NCBI GenBank assembly: GCA_016722525.1
Contig: JADKJB010000013.1
Coordinates: 62,001 to 126,000 of the forward strand
Reading direction: 5' to 3'
DNA from: Bacteroidota bacterium
GTDB taxonomy: Bacteria > Bacteroidota > Bacteroidia > AKYH767-A > OLB10
Length of the DNA stretch: 64,000 nt
Shown here: in pieces, positions 21,201 through 30,416 of the stretch
How positions within the stretch are numbered: position 1 is the stretch's first letter
Layout of the letters: each line of letters starts with the position of its first letter
Made by a program: the position numbers and the translations under genes
Notes under the pieces: generated by a model
The model's input: the letters and a program-made list of their open reading frames with translations, nothing else
The model's database searches: none
What the model was told of the DNA's origin: nothing

Positions 21201-21668
21201 GTTGGTGTTGTGGCTCTTGCCGGAATTGTAGTAAGAAATGGTATTTTGTTGGTGGAGTTTACCGATTTATTGCGCGAACAAGGGATGGAATTGAACGAAG
21301 CTATTGTGGAAGCAGGTAAAACCAGGATGACCCCGGTACTGCTCACTGCAACTGCAACTATGCTCGGACTGATTCCTCTTGCAGTTGGTTTAAATATGGA
21401 TTTTGTAAAACTATTCACGGAACTTAATCCACATATTTATTTTGGTGGGGATAGCGTGGCCTTCTGGGGCCCATTATCATGGACCATGATTTTCGGATTG
21501 TCCTTCTCTACTTTCCTTACTCTTATTCTTGTTCCGGTGATGTACATGCTTTCGGAACGATTAAAATTGAAAAGAAAAGGTACAAACACCTATAGAAAAG
21601 CTATTGATGGAGTTCCTTCAGATCCCGCTACCGAAATTTCCAGGATGGAATCTGGTACGAGTCATTAA
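18240..21668 (+). CDS. RND family efflux transporter permease
   Basis: A 1142-residue inner-membrane proton/drug antiporter of the AcrB/HAE family with two copies of the TM-porter domain arrangement. The proton-relay Asp pair is at 406-407 in LGIVVDDAIVVIENTHR. The family motif GIVVRNGILLVEFTD is in the second half. It is about 100 residues longer than AcrB; the extra length is mostly around residues 500-560 and at the hydrophilic C-terminus (DGVPSDPATEISRM). It is the last gene of the tetR operon and is followed by a strong terminator. The cargo is unknown. Confidence 0.95.
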   Translation: MIDKFKEFKPSSWAIDNRTSIYILTIIITLAGLATYNALPKENFPEIIVPQIFVSTIYPGTSPEDMENLVAKPLEKQMKSISGVKKVTSNSLQDFSNIIVEFNTDVDVADAKQKVKDAVDRARNDLPTDLPNEPNVQEINFSDIPILFVNMAGDYPLDKLKEYSDDLKDKIESLKEITRVDIVGALEREIQIEVDMYKAQAAQISMRDIENAVAFENMTISGGTVEMDGMRRSVSVKGEFKDVSTIENIVIVSAQGAPIYLRDIARIKDGFKEQESYARLYGKNVITLNVVKRSGENLIEASDKIKEIISNMQENDFPKDLKITLTGDQSNQTRVTLHDLINTIIIGFILVTILLMFFMGATNALFVALSVPLSMFIAFLIMPTIGFTMNMIVLFSFLLALGIVVDDAIVVIENTHRIFNKGKVDIVTAAKTATGEVFLPVLSGTLTTLAPFVPLAFWKGLIGEFMFFLPITLIITLSASLVVAYIINPVFAASFMKPDDFSENKPARNRSIKIVSVILGSLAVLSYIFGNFGMGNFFVTLILLFILYKFVLLKAIQNFQEKLWPAFTSKYKMVLIWALKRPWKMILGTVALFALTIVLLIARSPGTRFFPQGEPNFIYVYLTLPVGTDQAYTDSITYIIEKRVTDVVGVDNKIVSSILSNVAVGVTDPAENDQASYPNRSKVTVAFVEFGLREGVSTRDYLEKIRKNIKGIPGAEISVDQEQGGPPVGKPINIEISGDKFEDLIAASVGLKRHLDSTQVDGVEELKTDLQNNKPEIVFNIDRERANREGISTGQVGSELRTAIFGKEISKFRDNNDEYDIMLRVSKNQRDNIDQLKNMKVTYRDMNMGGLVRQVPLSSFTDIKYSSTYAGIKRKNQKRVITLYSNVLSGYSPNDVVAQVQVAASDYELPEGVAIDMTGEQQEQQETMSFLGSALLISLGLIFLILVTQFNSVSKPLIILTEIVFSLIGVLLGYAIFGMEISIMMTGVGVVALAGIVVRNGILLVEFTDLLREQGMELNEAIVEAGKTRMTPVLLTATATMLGLIPLAVGLNMDFVKLFTELNPHIYFGGDSVAFWGPLSWTMIFGLSFSTFLTLILVPVMYMLSERLKLKRKGTNTYRKAIDGVPSDPATEISRMESGTSH

Positions 21669-21689
21669 TTAATACTGGTGCATTTTAAG

Positions 21690-21720
21690 AACCTCTGAGT
21701 ACAAACTCAGAGGTTTTTTA
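21690..21720 (+). terminator. terminator of the efflux operon
   Basis: An 11-bp perfect stem (AACCTCTGAGT / ACTCAGAGGTT) with a 4-nt loop is followed directly by a T run, 21 nt after the RND permease stop codon. Confidence 0.88.
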
Positions 21721-21831
21721 TTTTCATTTTTGTAGTATACTTTGTATTTTAAATTAAAAACCTAAAACAAAATTAATTGCTTAAGCAAATTAAGATTTGA
21801 TTCGCTATTTTCGCACTACTATACTTCACCT

Positions 21832-22692
21832 ATGATTCGATTTTTTATTTCATTTAGTATGATCTTGTTGCCTTTGGCTGCATGGCCACAATTGGTCAAG
21901 CAAGAGTTGTTTTCGATAAAGCGAAGTCTTATTATGGGTGAGGGTCAATTCAATTTTAAAATGGCTGTTAATTCTGATGAACTGATAGCATTTAATTCCT
22001 GTAACCGCCCTGTTGTTTACTTTATTAAGGATGGTTTTGTTAAAGACAGTATTTTACTGGAATATAAAGGTTGTATTCGAAATATGGAGTTTGATGAAAA
22101 TGATAACCTCCTGATCATGGATAATGAAGAAAAAACTATCTACCGGTACAGCTACCGCAATTGGGCTCTGGAAAAGTTACCCTATTTAAAGCCCGAAGAC
22201 TGGTATATTTTTCAAAACCATTGGTATAAATTTTTTGAAATTGGATCCGTACCTACTTTTTATAATAACCGTGATTACCTGCAGGATTTTTATTATACCC
22301 GTTTCGATTATTCTTACAATCTGTATCTCAATTATAACAACGGATACATCTATCAATATGCCTATAACTTCATCCGTAAAGTAGGAAACCGAAAAACTTA
22401 TCTGGCTTTAAAAAAAGATGACCTGTGGTTTAGCGACCGCCTCAGTAATAAATGTAAAATGCTGTTAATAGATCTTGAAAAAGAAGTTGTTGTTTATTAC
22501 AACCGGGCTTTAGTTTTAATTTATGAAGATTTTAATAACAATAAAATAATTGAATATTCAAGCCCGGTTCCTAACAGTGAACCGGTACAACTCGATTATG
22601 CAACCAATAAACAACAAAATAAAATTTGGGGTGTCAGCGGTTTTGACAAAAATCAAATTGCATTCTCAGCTTATTCCTTTGTGTGGAAATAA
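21832..22692 (+). CDS. hypothetical secreted protein
   Basis: 286 residues with a signal peptide (MIRFFISFSMILLPLAAWPQ). The mature part is rich in Tyr, Asn and Asp, with short repeated strand-like units (FDENDNLLIMDNEEKTIYRYSY, then YNLYLNYNNGYIYQYAYN), which suggests a beta-propeller or other all-beta fold. I do not recognise the family. It is monocistronic and converges on the dienelactone hydrolase gene. Confidence 0.65.
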   Translation: MIRFFISFSMILLPLAAWPQLVKQELFSIKRSLIMGEGQFNFKMAVNSDELIAFNSCNRPVVYFIKDGFVKDSILLEYKGCIRNMEFDENDNLLIMDNEEKTIYRYSYRNWALEKLPYLKPEDWYIFQNHWYKFFEIGSVPTFYNNRDYLQDFYYTRFDYSYNLYLNYNNGYIYQYAYNFIRKVGNRKTYLALKKDDLWFSDRLSNKCKMLLIDLEKEVVVYYNRALVLIYEDFNNNKIIEYSSPVPNSEPVQLDYATNKQQNKIWGVSGFDKNQIAFSAYSFVWK

Positions 22693-22713
22693 TTTTTGAT
22701 TCTTGAACTAATA

Positions 22714-23574
22714 CTATTTTATTCTGAAGTTTGTTGAAATAAAATCCAAAGCTACTTTGTTAGCAGCATCTGCTGCTGTTTTATCGTACTTGGAGGGATT
22801 GCTCGGATTCGCAAAGGCATGATCCGCATCGTACCATTTAACATCAAGCATTTTATTTGCACTTTTCATTTGCTTTTCAAATTCATCAATCAAAGGCTTA
22901 TTGATCCAACCATCTTTTGATGCGAAAATACCTAGTATCGGACTTTCAATTTTTTTCATTCGTTCGATGTCTTTTTCCGGCATGCCATAATACATTACGC
23001 AACCCCTTGATTGTTTCCCTGCTAATATTGTTGCTTGCAAAGACCATCCGCCACCAAAACACCAACCTATAGTTTGTATTTCCGCATCATTACCTGCATA
23101 TTGAATGGCACCATTGATAATAGCAATTGCACGTTCCTGATTTACTTCTTGCATAAATTTTCCGGCCTCATCGGCATTAGTTGCAATTTTACCATCGTAC
23201 AAATCAATTGCAATTACATTTATTTCTAACCTAGAGAGTTCTGCTGCCAGACGTTCTGTTTCTTTTTTAATGTGACTATTCAATCCCCACCATTCATGAA
23301 AAACGAAAAGGAATTTCTTGCTTTTTATCTCTGTCTTTACAAAATAGGCACTGCCATTTTTGCCATCCGCTACCGCGAAAGTTACATCTGAGCCTGTTGT
23401 AGGTGTGAAGTTGAGTGCTTCTGGTGCTGAATGTGCTTGCTGAAAATCTGAGCTTTTTCCTAACATGGCAAATTCGTTGGTTGCACCTAAATTGCAACAG
23501 CTTTTGGTTTGAGCGTTTGCATGATGTACGTAAAGAAGCATGATGATAATGGCAACTGAAGTGATTTTTTTCAT
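22714..23574 (-). CDS. dienelactone hydrolase family protein, exported
   Basis: 286-residue alpha/beta hydrolase with a signal peptide (ending HHANAQ). The nucleophile elbow is GWCFGG, with Cys as in dienelactone hydrolase. The Asp (ASKDGW) and His (DADHAFANP) of the triad are visible in the right order. HEWWGLNSHIK forms the oxyanion-side motif. The N-terminal signal puts it in the periplasm, so a catabolic role in chlorocatechol breakdown is unlikely; a general esterase or carboxymethylenebutenolidase-like activity is all that can be said. Confidence 0.88.
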   Translation of the reverse strand: MKKITSVAIIIMLLYVHHANAQTKSCCNLGATNEFAMLGKSSDFQQAHSAPEALNFTPTTGSDVTFAVADGKNGSAYFVKTEIKSKKFLFVFHEWWGLNSHIKKETERLAAELSRLEINVIAIDLYDGKIATNADEAGKFMQEVNQERAIAIINGAIQYAGNDAEIQTIGWCFGGGWSLQATILAGKQSRGCVMYYGMPEKDIERMKKIESPILGIFASKDGWINKPLIDEFEKQMKSANKMLDVKWYDADHAFANPSNPSKYDKTAADAANKVALDFISTNFRIK

Positions 23575-23835
23575 TTTATTTTAGTATGGTAATTTTAACA
23601 AAGTAACTGTAAATTTAGTTTGGGTTGCAGTGTACTTGCACTCTTTAAAGGTAGAATATTCCTCTTAAATGTGTATGTAACTGAATGTCAAAGCTATAAA
23701 TATGTTTATTGTTGATCAATTTGTTGAGGAAAACCTGATTTTATTTTATTAATTTCCTTACTTTGCGATCCCTTTACTGTGTTGAATCCGGTTGTGAAAG
23801 TTCTTTCAACCATCGAATCAAATAGGTGTTTACTA

Positions 23836-24249
23836 ATGAATTATTGGCTTGTTAAATCAGAACCTTCCGTTTACTCCTGGCAACAGTTTCTGAAAGACGG
23901 CACAACCTGTTGGAGCGGTGTAAGAAATTATGCTGCCAGGATTCATTTAAATGGAATGCAAAAGGGGGATCATGTAATGTATTACCATAGCAATGAAGGT
24001 CTTGAAATAGTTGGTATTGCTAAATTGAGTAAAGAATCCTATCAGGATCCTACAACAACCGATGACAGATGGGTAGCGGTTGACCTTGTTCCATTCAAAA
24101 CATTAAAAAATCCCGTCTCTCTCAAATTGATTAAAACAGATCAACGACTCAATAATATTGCCCTGGTAAGAATTGGAAGACTCTCCGTGATGCCATTAAC
24201 CAAACAAGAATACGATGTAATACTGGAACTCTCAGGATTTTCCAAATAA
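23836..24249 (+). CDS. EVE domain protein
   Basis: A 137-residue PUA-like EVE domain protein of the thymocyte nuclear protein 1 type. Motifs are MNYWLVKSEP, WSGVRNYAARIHL, GDHVMYYHSNEG and IVGIAKL. Members bind modified bases in nucleic acids. Start 23836 begins the conserved MNYWLVKSEP; the longer TTG frame from 23779 adds unconserved residues. The gene lies 13 nt upstream of the TonB receptor gene and is probably co-transcribed, although no functional link is known. Confidence 0.9.
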   Translation: MNYWLVKSEPSVYSWQQFLKDGTTCWSGVRNYAARIHLNGMQKGDHVMYYHSNEGLEIVGIAKLSKESYQDPTTTDDRWVAVDLVPFKTLKNPVSLKLIKTDQRLNNIALVRIGRLSVMPLTKQEYDVILELSGFSK

Positions 24250-24262
24250 CAACCACCCCTAT

Positions 24263-26572
24263 ATGAAATCTAAATTTGGTAGTATTTTACTTTTATTTTT
24301 TATTTTTATTTGTAGTAGCATAGCGTATTCGCAAACCAGTACTATCAGAGGATTTGTTTATTCCAAAGAAACCGGGGAGCCTGTTTTATTCACCAATGTG
24401 TACCTACAGGGAACAACTTTTGGATCTGCTACTGATGTAAATGGTTATTATTCTATTTCTAAGGTTCCACCAGGAAATTATAATCTGATGGTTACTTCTA
24501 TTGAGCATGACTCTCTTATAACACCTATTTCTTTAGTTGCAGGTGAACTGATTACAAAAAAATTGTTTCTAACCAAACGAACCGTAAATTTAAAAGCTAT
24601 TAATATTTCCGCTGAAAAGCAAGAGCAACGTACTGAAGTTAAAATGTCGGTAAATAAAATAACACCAAAAGAATTGAAGCAACTGCCTTCAGTGGGAGGC
24701 GAACCCGATATAGTGCAATATTTGCAGGTTTTACCAGGAGTTGTTTTTTCTGGCGATCAGGGCGGACAACTTTATATTAGAGGCGGTACACCAATTCAAA
24801 ATAAGGTGTTGTTGGATGGAATGACTATTTATAATCCATTTCACTCAATTGGTTTATTTTCTGTTTTTGATACCGATATTATTAGAAACGCCGACGTTTA
24901 TGCCGGTGGTTTTGGTGCTGAGTATGGTGGAAGAATTTCCTCTATTATGGATATTAAAACACGTGATGGAAATAAAAAAAGATTATCCGGAAAAGTTTCA
25001 GCAAATACTTTTACTTCCAAGTTGTTGTTGGAAGGACCTCTTAAAAAACCTTTAAAAGAAGGTGATGGAGATGTTTCTTTTGTGGTATCCGCTAAAACTT
25101 CTTACCTTGATAAATCATCTAAAGCTTTTTACAGTTATGTGGACGAAGACGGATTACCATACAGCTTCAATGATTTTTATGGAAAAATTACTACTAACAA
25201 TGCCGGTGGAAGTAAACTAAATCTTTTTGGATTTAGTTTTAATGATAAGGCGAAATACCAGGGCGTTTCAGAATATAAATGGAATTCAAATGGATTTGGT
25301 TCCAGTTTCGTTATTGTTCCCGGGAATTCATCAGTGCTGCTGGACGGAAATTTTGCGTATTCGCAATACAAAATCAATTTGAAGGAAGCGGATGCCCGTC
25401 CACGTTCAAGTTTGATTAACGGGTTCAATCTTGGACTTAATTTTACGTATTTTATAGGTAAAGATGAACTTAAATATGGTATTGAAGCATTGGGCTTTAA
25501 AACTGATTTCGAGTATTATAATTTCCTTGGTACTAAAATTGAACAGGAAGAGAATACAACTGAATTGGCTGCGTATCTTAATTTTAAAAAAATTATTAAA
25601 AAACTCGTTGTTGAACCCGGGATTCGTTTTCATTATTATTCCTCACTGTCTGAACTTTCTATCGAACCTCGTGTGGGTGCAAAATATAATGTGAGTAATT
25701 CAATAAGATTGAAAGTGGCAGGAGGGATGTATTCGCAAAATCTTATTAGTACCGTCTCCGATCGTGATGTCGTAAATCTCTTTTATGGCTTCTTATCAGG
25801 TCCTGAAAATTTGCCTGATAATTATAGAGGGGAGCCTGTCGATTCAAGACTTCAGAAAGCTAACCATGGTATAGCTGGTATTGAACTTGATTTGCCCTGG
25901 CATTTGGCCATTAATATGGAAGTTTATATTAAAGAATTTACCCAGCTTTCCAATATAAACAGAGATAAACTTTTTGATGATGTTGGTGCTTTTAGTAATG
26001 AACCTGAAATTTTAACAGCAGATTATATTGTCGAAAAAGGAACCGCTAAAGGATTGGATGTTACATTGAAATATGAGCATAAACGCTATTATTTCTGGGC
26101 TGTATATTCTCTTGGTTTTGTGAATAGAAGAGATGAGTACAGAGAATATGTGCCGCATTTCGATAGAAGACATAATATCAATCTGGTAGGTTCTTATACT
26201 TTCGGTAAAAAACTCAACTGGCAATTTGATGCCCGTTGGAATCTCGGTTCAGGATTTCCTTATACCCAAACCCAAGGTGCTTATGAATATCTAAACTTTG
26301 CAGGTGGCATCAATGTTGACCCTACCACTGCTAACGGTTCTATTGGATTGTTATATGGCCCCATCAATGAAGGCAGATTGCCCTATTATCACAGACTTGA
26401 TATCTCCTTGAAGAAATCCATGACTGTAGGTAAAAATTCTGAGCTGGAAATGACGGTGAGTCTTATTAATGCTTATAACAGAAGTAACGTATTCTATGTA
26501 GATCGCATTACTAATGAAAGAGTGGATCAGCTGCCTGTATTGCCTTCCATCGGTGCCAATCTTACTTTCTGA
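24263..26572 (+). CDS. TonB-dependent receptor with carboxypeptidase-like N-terminal domain
   Basis: A 769-residue outer-membrane transporter. After the signal peptide (ending AYSQ) comes a CarboxypepD_reg-like domain (STIRGFVYSKETGEPV, then SATDVNGYYSI). The plug follows, with VGGEPDIVQYLQVLPGV and QLYIRGGTPIQNKVLLDG, then a beta-barrel that ends in aromatic-rich strands (SIGANLTF). No SusD-like lipoprotein is adjacent, so it is not a typical glycan-utilisation receptor. Its substrate is unknown. Confidence 0.9.
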   Translation: MKSKFGSILLLFFIFICSSIAYSQTSTIRGFVYSKETGEPVLFTNVYLQGTTFGSATDVNGYYSISKVPPGNYNLMVTSIEHDSLITPISLVAGELITKKLFLTKRTVNLKAINISAEKQEQRTEVKMSVNKITPKELKQLPSVGGEPDIVQYLQVLPGVVFSGDQGGQLYIRGGTPIQNKVLLDGMTIYNPFHSIGLFSVFDTDIIRNADVYAGGFGAEYGGRISSIMDIKTRDGNKKRLSGKVSANTFTSKLLLEGPLKKPLKEGDGDVSFVVSAKTSYLDKSSKAFYSYVDEDGLPYSFNDFYGKITTNNAGGSKLNLFGFSFNDKAKYQGVSEYKWNSNGFGSSFVIVPGNSSVLLDGNFAYSQYKINLKEADARPRSSLINGFNLGLNFTYFIGKDELKYGIEALGFKTDFEYYNFLGTKIEQEENTTELAAYLNFKKIIKKLVVEPGIRFHYYSSLSELSIEPRVGAKYNVSNSIRLKVAGGMYSQNLISTVSDRDVVNLFYGFLSGPENLPDNYRGEPVDSRLQKANHGIAGIELDLPWHLAINMEVYIKEFTQLSNINRDKLFDDVGAFSNEPEILTADYIVEKGTAKGLDVTLKYEHKRYYFWAVYSLGFVNRRDEYREYVPHFDRRHNINLVGSYTFGKKLNWQFDARWNLGSGFPYTQTQGAYEYLNFAGGINVDPTTANGSIGLLYGPINEGRLPYYHRLDISLKKSMTVGKNSELEMTVSLINAYNRSNVFYVDRITNERVDQLPVLPSIGANLTF

Positions 26573-26729
26573 TAGAAATAGTTTTGTTGATTATTTGGAA
26601 TTGTTAGTGTCCTTGAATCCATTGTTATTGATAATAATAGGTGGTGGTTGATTGAATTGTAGGAGGGCATTTTTCTGCAACAACCCTTTATTGTTTGGTA
26701 TATAAACCTGCTGCCATTTCTGATAGAAG

Positions 26730-28191
26730 ATGAAATCCGAACCAAAAATTTTAGTACTACTTTTCATATCTTATGTAACTTTGTTAGTTGCTGTAATTGG
26801 TTTTTCTGGGTATAACGGATTATATGGTCAGGATAGTCACGAGTATTTAAGGTACTGCAATCAATTAATTGCTTTTCTTAAAAAAGGAGCTGATCCGGGG
26901 AATTACTTTTGGACTGTTGCTTATCCGTTAACAGGGGCATTTCTTTCTTTTTTAATTGGATCGAAATTGGCCATGTTGCTTATTCCTGTTTTAAGTGCAG
27001 CCTGGATTTTGGTTTTGGTTACATCCTATCTGATGAACGAATTTCCGGGCAGAGAACGCGAAGTATCCATCTATTCATTCTTGTTTTTAGGGTTATCCCC
27101 CTATTTTTTTCGCTATTCCATTTCCATCATGTCGGATATTCCTGCAACTGCTTTTTTAGTTACAGCATGGTATTTTGCCGATAGGTTTATAAAAGTACGC
27201 AAAGTTACATTCTTTTCTTTTACCATAGTCTCTGTAGCACTTGCTGTTTTCTTTCGAATTTCATTGGTGCCCCTCACTGTTCCTGTTTTTGTTTTTATCG
27301 GGGTGTCTTTATTTTATAATTTTGATTTTAAAAACTCATTTTTGCTTCGGTATTGATGGCAATTCCTGTTGCTGTTCATTTTATTTCAAAGGCAATGATG
27401 TTTTTGGTTTTCTAAATAATTTTCAGTTACAGAGTTGGTCGTTACTAAATTGTTTTAGCAGGAATTTTTCTACCGTCGATGGAATTTCTCAGTATGCATT
27501 ACCCAATATCTTATTTATTTTTTCCTCTTTTGTTCACCCTGGCTTTTTGTTTCCGGGATTGTTTTTTATTTTCTTAATTTGGTATAATAAGAATCAACCC
27601 TCCTTTTTATTTAAACCTTTAGTTTTTGGAATCCTTTTGTATACTATTTTCTTATGTGGTATCCCATTTCAAAATACCAGATTTTTGGTTCCGGTGTTAC
27701 CTTTTTTTCTGATTATTTGCTTTCCTTCTTATCTTACTATACTTTCTTGGTTTCATTATAGAAGGAAGTTATTTTATTTGTTTATTTTTATTGTCGTTAC
27801 CATTCAGTTTTTTCTTGTTTACAGAGCTTTGTTACCATTTTACAAGGTGAATATGGTTGAAAAGGAAATAACTGCCATGGTTTTGAAACATGAACCCAAA
27901 TCTATTTATACATTTGGATTGGATGGAGCTCTCAGAAGCTATGGATTCACGGGTGAATTGATTAATTTATTTGACCACCCTCTGGATTCGGTAGTAAATG
28001 GATCCTTTCTGGTTTTTAATAAATCGGCTTGCGAAAAACAGTGGAAAGGTCGTAATCCGATGATTAATTTTGAGTTTATTTTGAAATCTGAGCAAGTAAA
28101 ATTGATTGATACATTTACAGGTGGTTGGGAATTATACGAAATCCATGAAAAATATCGTCTTGTTAACCCCGGGGTTTCCCGAATCAATTGA
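26730..28191 (+). CDS. membrane glycosyltransferase, dolichyl-mannosyltransferase-like (frameshifted)
   Basis: A multi-pass membrane protein of about 485 residues after repair. The first frame has YGQDSHEYLRYC in the first periplasmic loop and RYSISIMSDIPATAFL, a pattern shared by GT39/GT83 lipid-linked sugar transferases. After a shift near 27345 a short frame reads ASVLMAIPVAVHFIS. After another near 27415 the C-terminal frame continues (LPNILFIFSSFVHPGFLFPG) to a soluble tail (KSIYTFGLDGALRSYG). It overlaps the next glycosyltransferase gene, which suggests a surface-glycan operon. At least two shifts are needed. Confidence 0.65.
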
Positions 28192-29192
28192 AGATACTAC
28201 TTGTATTCCTGCGTTGCAGGCCCTGGTGCTTGAGTTGAAAAAGCTTTATGGCGATGAAATTAATTTACAGGTAGTTTCTTTTCAGTATCCTTTTAAAAAA
28301 GGCAACTATTTTTGGAATGCAATACCCTGTTTCTCGGCCGGTGGTGCCAATAGTAAATTTCCTTCACGATGGAAAACATGGACCACTGTATTTAAGTTTT
28401 GCGAAGTTATCACCAAAAGCATCCTATCGATGTAATTCATGCATTCTGGCTGAATGAATGTTCACTTGTAGGAAATTGGGTAGCTGCTATCACAGGTGCA
28501 AAATTAATTTGTCATGTCATGGGTCAGGATTCCTGACTTCCAATAAATATCTTAAATATTTGAAACTTAAAAATGCGGTTATTGTTGCAATATCCCTTTC
28601 TATTTCTCTGTTGGAGCAAAACTCGAATTTTAAAGTTGATGCTATGATTCCTTTTGAATCAATCCGATGATTTCAGTTCCACTGAATCAGCGGAATTTCG
28701 AGAAACAGACCTACTGGGTGTAGGATCTCTGAGTACAGTTAAAATTATAAGTTGTTTATTGAACTATTTGCAAATTTAAAGCAAGAATTCCCCAAACTCA
28801 CAGGTAAAATTATTGGTGATGGCATACAATTGCAAGAGCTTCAGGCTTTGATAAATGATCTCAAACTCCAAAAGTCCTTAATTCTAACCGGTAAACTTCC
28901 CCGTGATGCCGTAATGAAGGAAATGCAGAAATGCAAAATATTATTGCATACTTCCAGTTACGAATCCGGTGGGTATGTTTTTTTAGAAGCTCTTTATTCA
29001 GGTATGAAAGTAGTTTGCTTTAAAGTTGGGCTTTTGCCTGAAGTTCAGGGCGCATATTCCTGCGATAATGAAAAGGAAATTTATTCAAATTTGAAATCAT
29101 TACTCACTTATAAACAGGAGTATTCCAGAAAAACAGTTCCATTCATATCGGATTCAGCAAAGGCGATTTTTGATTTGTATAAATCTGCTTGA
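28148..29192 (+). CDS. glycosyltransferase family 4-like (multiple frameshifts)
   Basis: Starts MKNIVLLTPGFPESIEDTTC, a GT-B donor/acceptor N-domain. Successive frames read HPIDVIHAFWLNECSLVG and ICHVMGQD, then NKYLKYLKLKNAVIVAIS, and finally the GT-B C-domain (LILTGKLPRDAVMKEMQKC, SSYESGGYVFLEAL with the E-x7-E-like region). At least five one-base shifts (near 28415, 28535, 28660, 28680 and 28740) are needed to restore about 350 residues. It overlaps the 3' end of the membrane glycosyltransferase gene. It may be damaged sequence or a real pseudogene. Confidence 0.65.
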
Positions 29193-29717
29193 TTAAAAAT
29201 CAACGATGCTTTTAAGATGATTTTCAATTGTTTTTATCGTGCCGGGTAAAATAAAATCACCATGCAAACTTAATTCATCTTTGACTCTTGCAATTGGAAG
29301 CATTTGTGGCATAACAGTGACCCGCATATGTTGTAAGATGGATGCCATGTGGTCTAATCCTCTTATGTTACCTGCTTTGCCGGTTGCAATTCCTGTCAGA
29401 GCAGCTTTTTTATCCTGAAAGGCTGGTCTCACATCCAAAGCATCAATAAGTAATTTAAGCACACCGGGAATGCTGCCATTGTATTCAGGAAGTATGAAAA
29501 CAAATTTTTTTGTCGGATTAAAAATAGTATTCTGCATTATTTTGATACTCTCGGAATGATCACTATACATGGTTCCAGTGATGAAATCAAAACGAATGTC
29601 CTCCAAAGATAAATATCGCGTTGTAGGGTAAATAGACCTGAGTCTGTTATAATAAATTGACGAAACAACCCTCGTAAGGCTGTCTGATTTGTTGGTGCCT
29701 GATATAACGGTAATCAT
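29193..29717 (-). CDS. NADPH-dependent FMN reductase
   Basis: A 174-residue flavodoxin-like protein. ISGTNKSDSLTR is the FMN phosphate-binding loop, and LPEYNGSIPGVLKLLIDAL is the characteristic PEYN motif of the NADPH-dependent FMN/azoreductase family (ArsH/YieF type). It probably reduces flavin or quinones in the cytoplasm. It lies 14 nt downstream of a MarR regulator on the same strand and is likely controlled by it. Its stop codon abuts the end of the convergent glycosyltransferase gene. Confidence 0.88.
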   Translation of the reverse strand: MITVISGTNKSDSLTRVVSSIYYNRLRSIYPTTRYLSLEDIRFDFITGTMYSDHSESIKIMQNTIFNPTKKFVFILPEYNGSIPGVLKLLIDALDVRPAFQDKKAALTGIATGKAGNIRGLDHMASILQHMRVTVMPQMLPIARVKDELSLHGDFILPGTIKTIENHLKSIVDF

Positions 29718-29730
29718 AGGGTAAAACAGG

Positions 29731-30184
29731 TTATCCTCTTAATTTATCAAGTAGATGATTGAGTTGTTTCGATTCTTCTTTCGACAAGTTTTTTAAATTA
29801 GCATCAAGTGAATTTTGCTGCTCATCGATTTCTTTTAATGTTAAAAGTCCTTTTTCTGAAATGCGTACATTGACTGCCCGTTTGTCTGATTCATTAACAC
29901 AACGATTTACAAAAGCCCTTTTGTTCAAGTCTGTCCACCAACCGCGAAGCATTGCTGCTTTTATCTATCATTCGATCTATTAATATATTAATGGTGGCAG
30001 GGTTTGGATGCTGTCCCCTTAATATTCTCAGAATGTTGAATTGTTGTGGTGTAAGTTTGTAGGGTTTGAGTTGTTGGGTGTGTTGTAGATCAATCCAGGA
30101 TGCAGTATATAATATGTTGACTGCCATCTTGTGGTATTCTGAATGGAACTTTTGATTTTGTTTTATCGCTTTTTCTATTTCCAT
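29731..30184 (-). CDS. MarR family transcriptional regulator (frameshifted)
   Basis: The N-terminal frame has the MarR winged helix (LTPQQFNILRILRGQHPNP, then SNASRLVDRLEQKGF). The C-terminal frame continues with VNRCVNESDKRAVNVRISEKG, which is the wing and dimer arm. A one-base shift near 29945 separates them; repaired length is about 150 residues, as usual. MarR proteins often sense phenolics or oxidants. The co-directional FMN reductase 14 nt downstream is the obvious target. Confidence 0.85.
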
Positions 30185-30389
30185 AACGTCATTAGTAGTG
30201 TTGGGCTTGCTTCATGATGATGCAGGTTCAAACAACATGTACTTTATTAATTCTGCATATTGAAAAAATTAATTTACAAATAGTTTATTTCTTAATTAGT
30301 TCATTTGAAATGAATTAAGTTATTTGCAAGTTTTTTTTTATCAATTGGGCAAAGTTAACCAATTTATATGTTATGACATGTAAATGGTG

Positions 30390-30397
30390 TAACTTTG
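30390..30397 (+). promoter_or_regulatory. TAnnTTTG -7 box upstream of radical SAM gene
   Basis: TAACTTTG matches the Bacteroidota -7 consensus. The final G is exactly 20 nt before the ATG at 30417, which supports that start. The -33 region reads TATG rather than TTTG. Confidence 0.5.
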
Positions 30398-30416
30398 TGA
30401 AAGTTCACCTGTTTTT

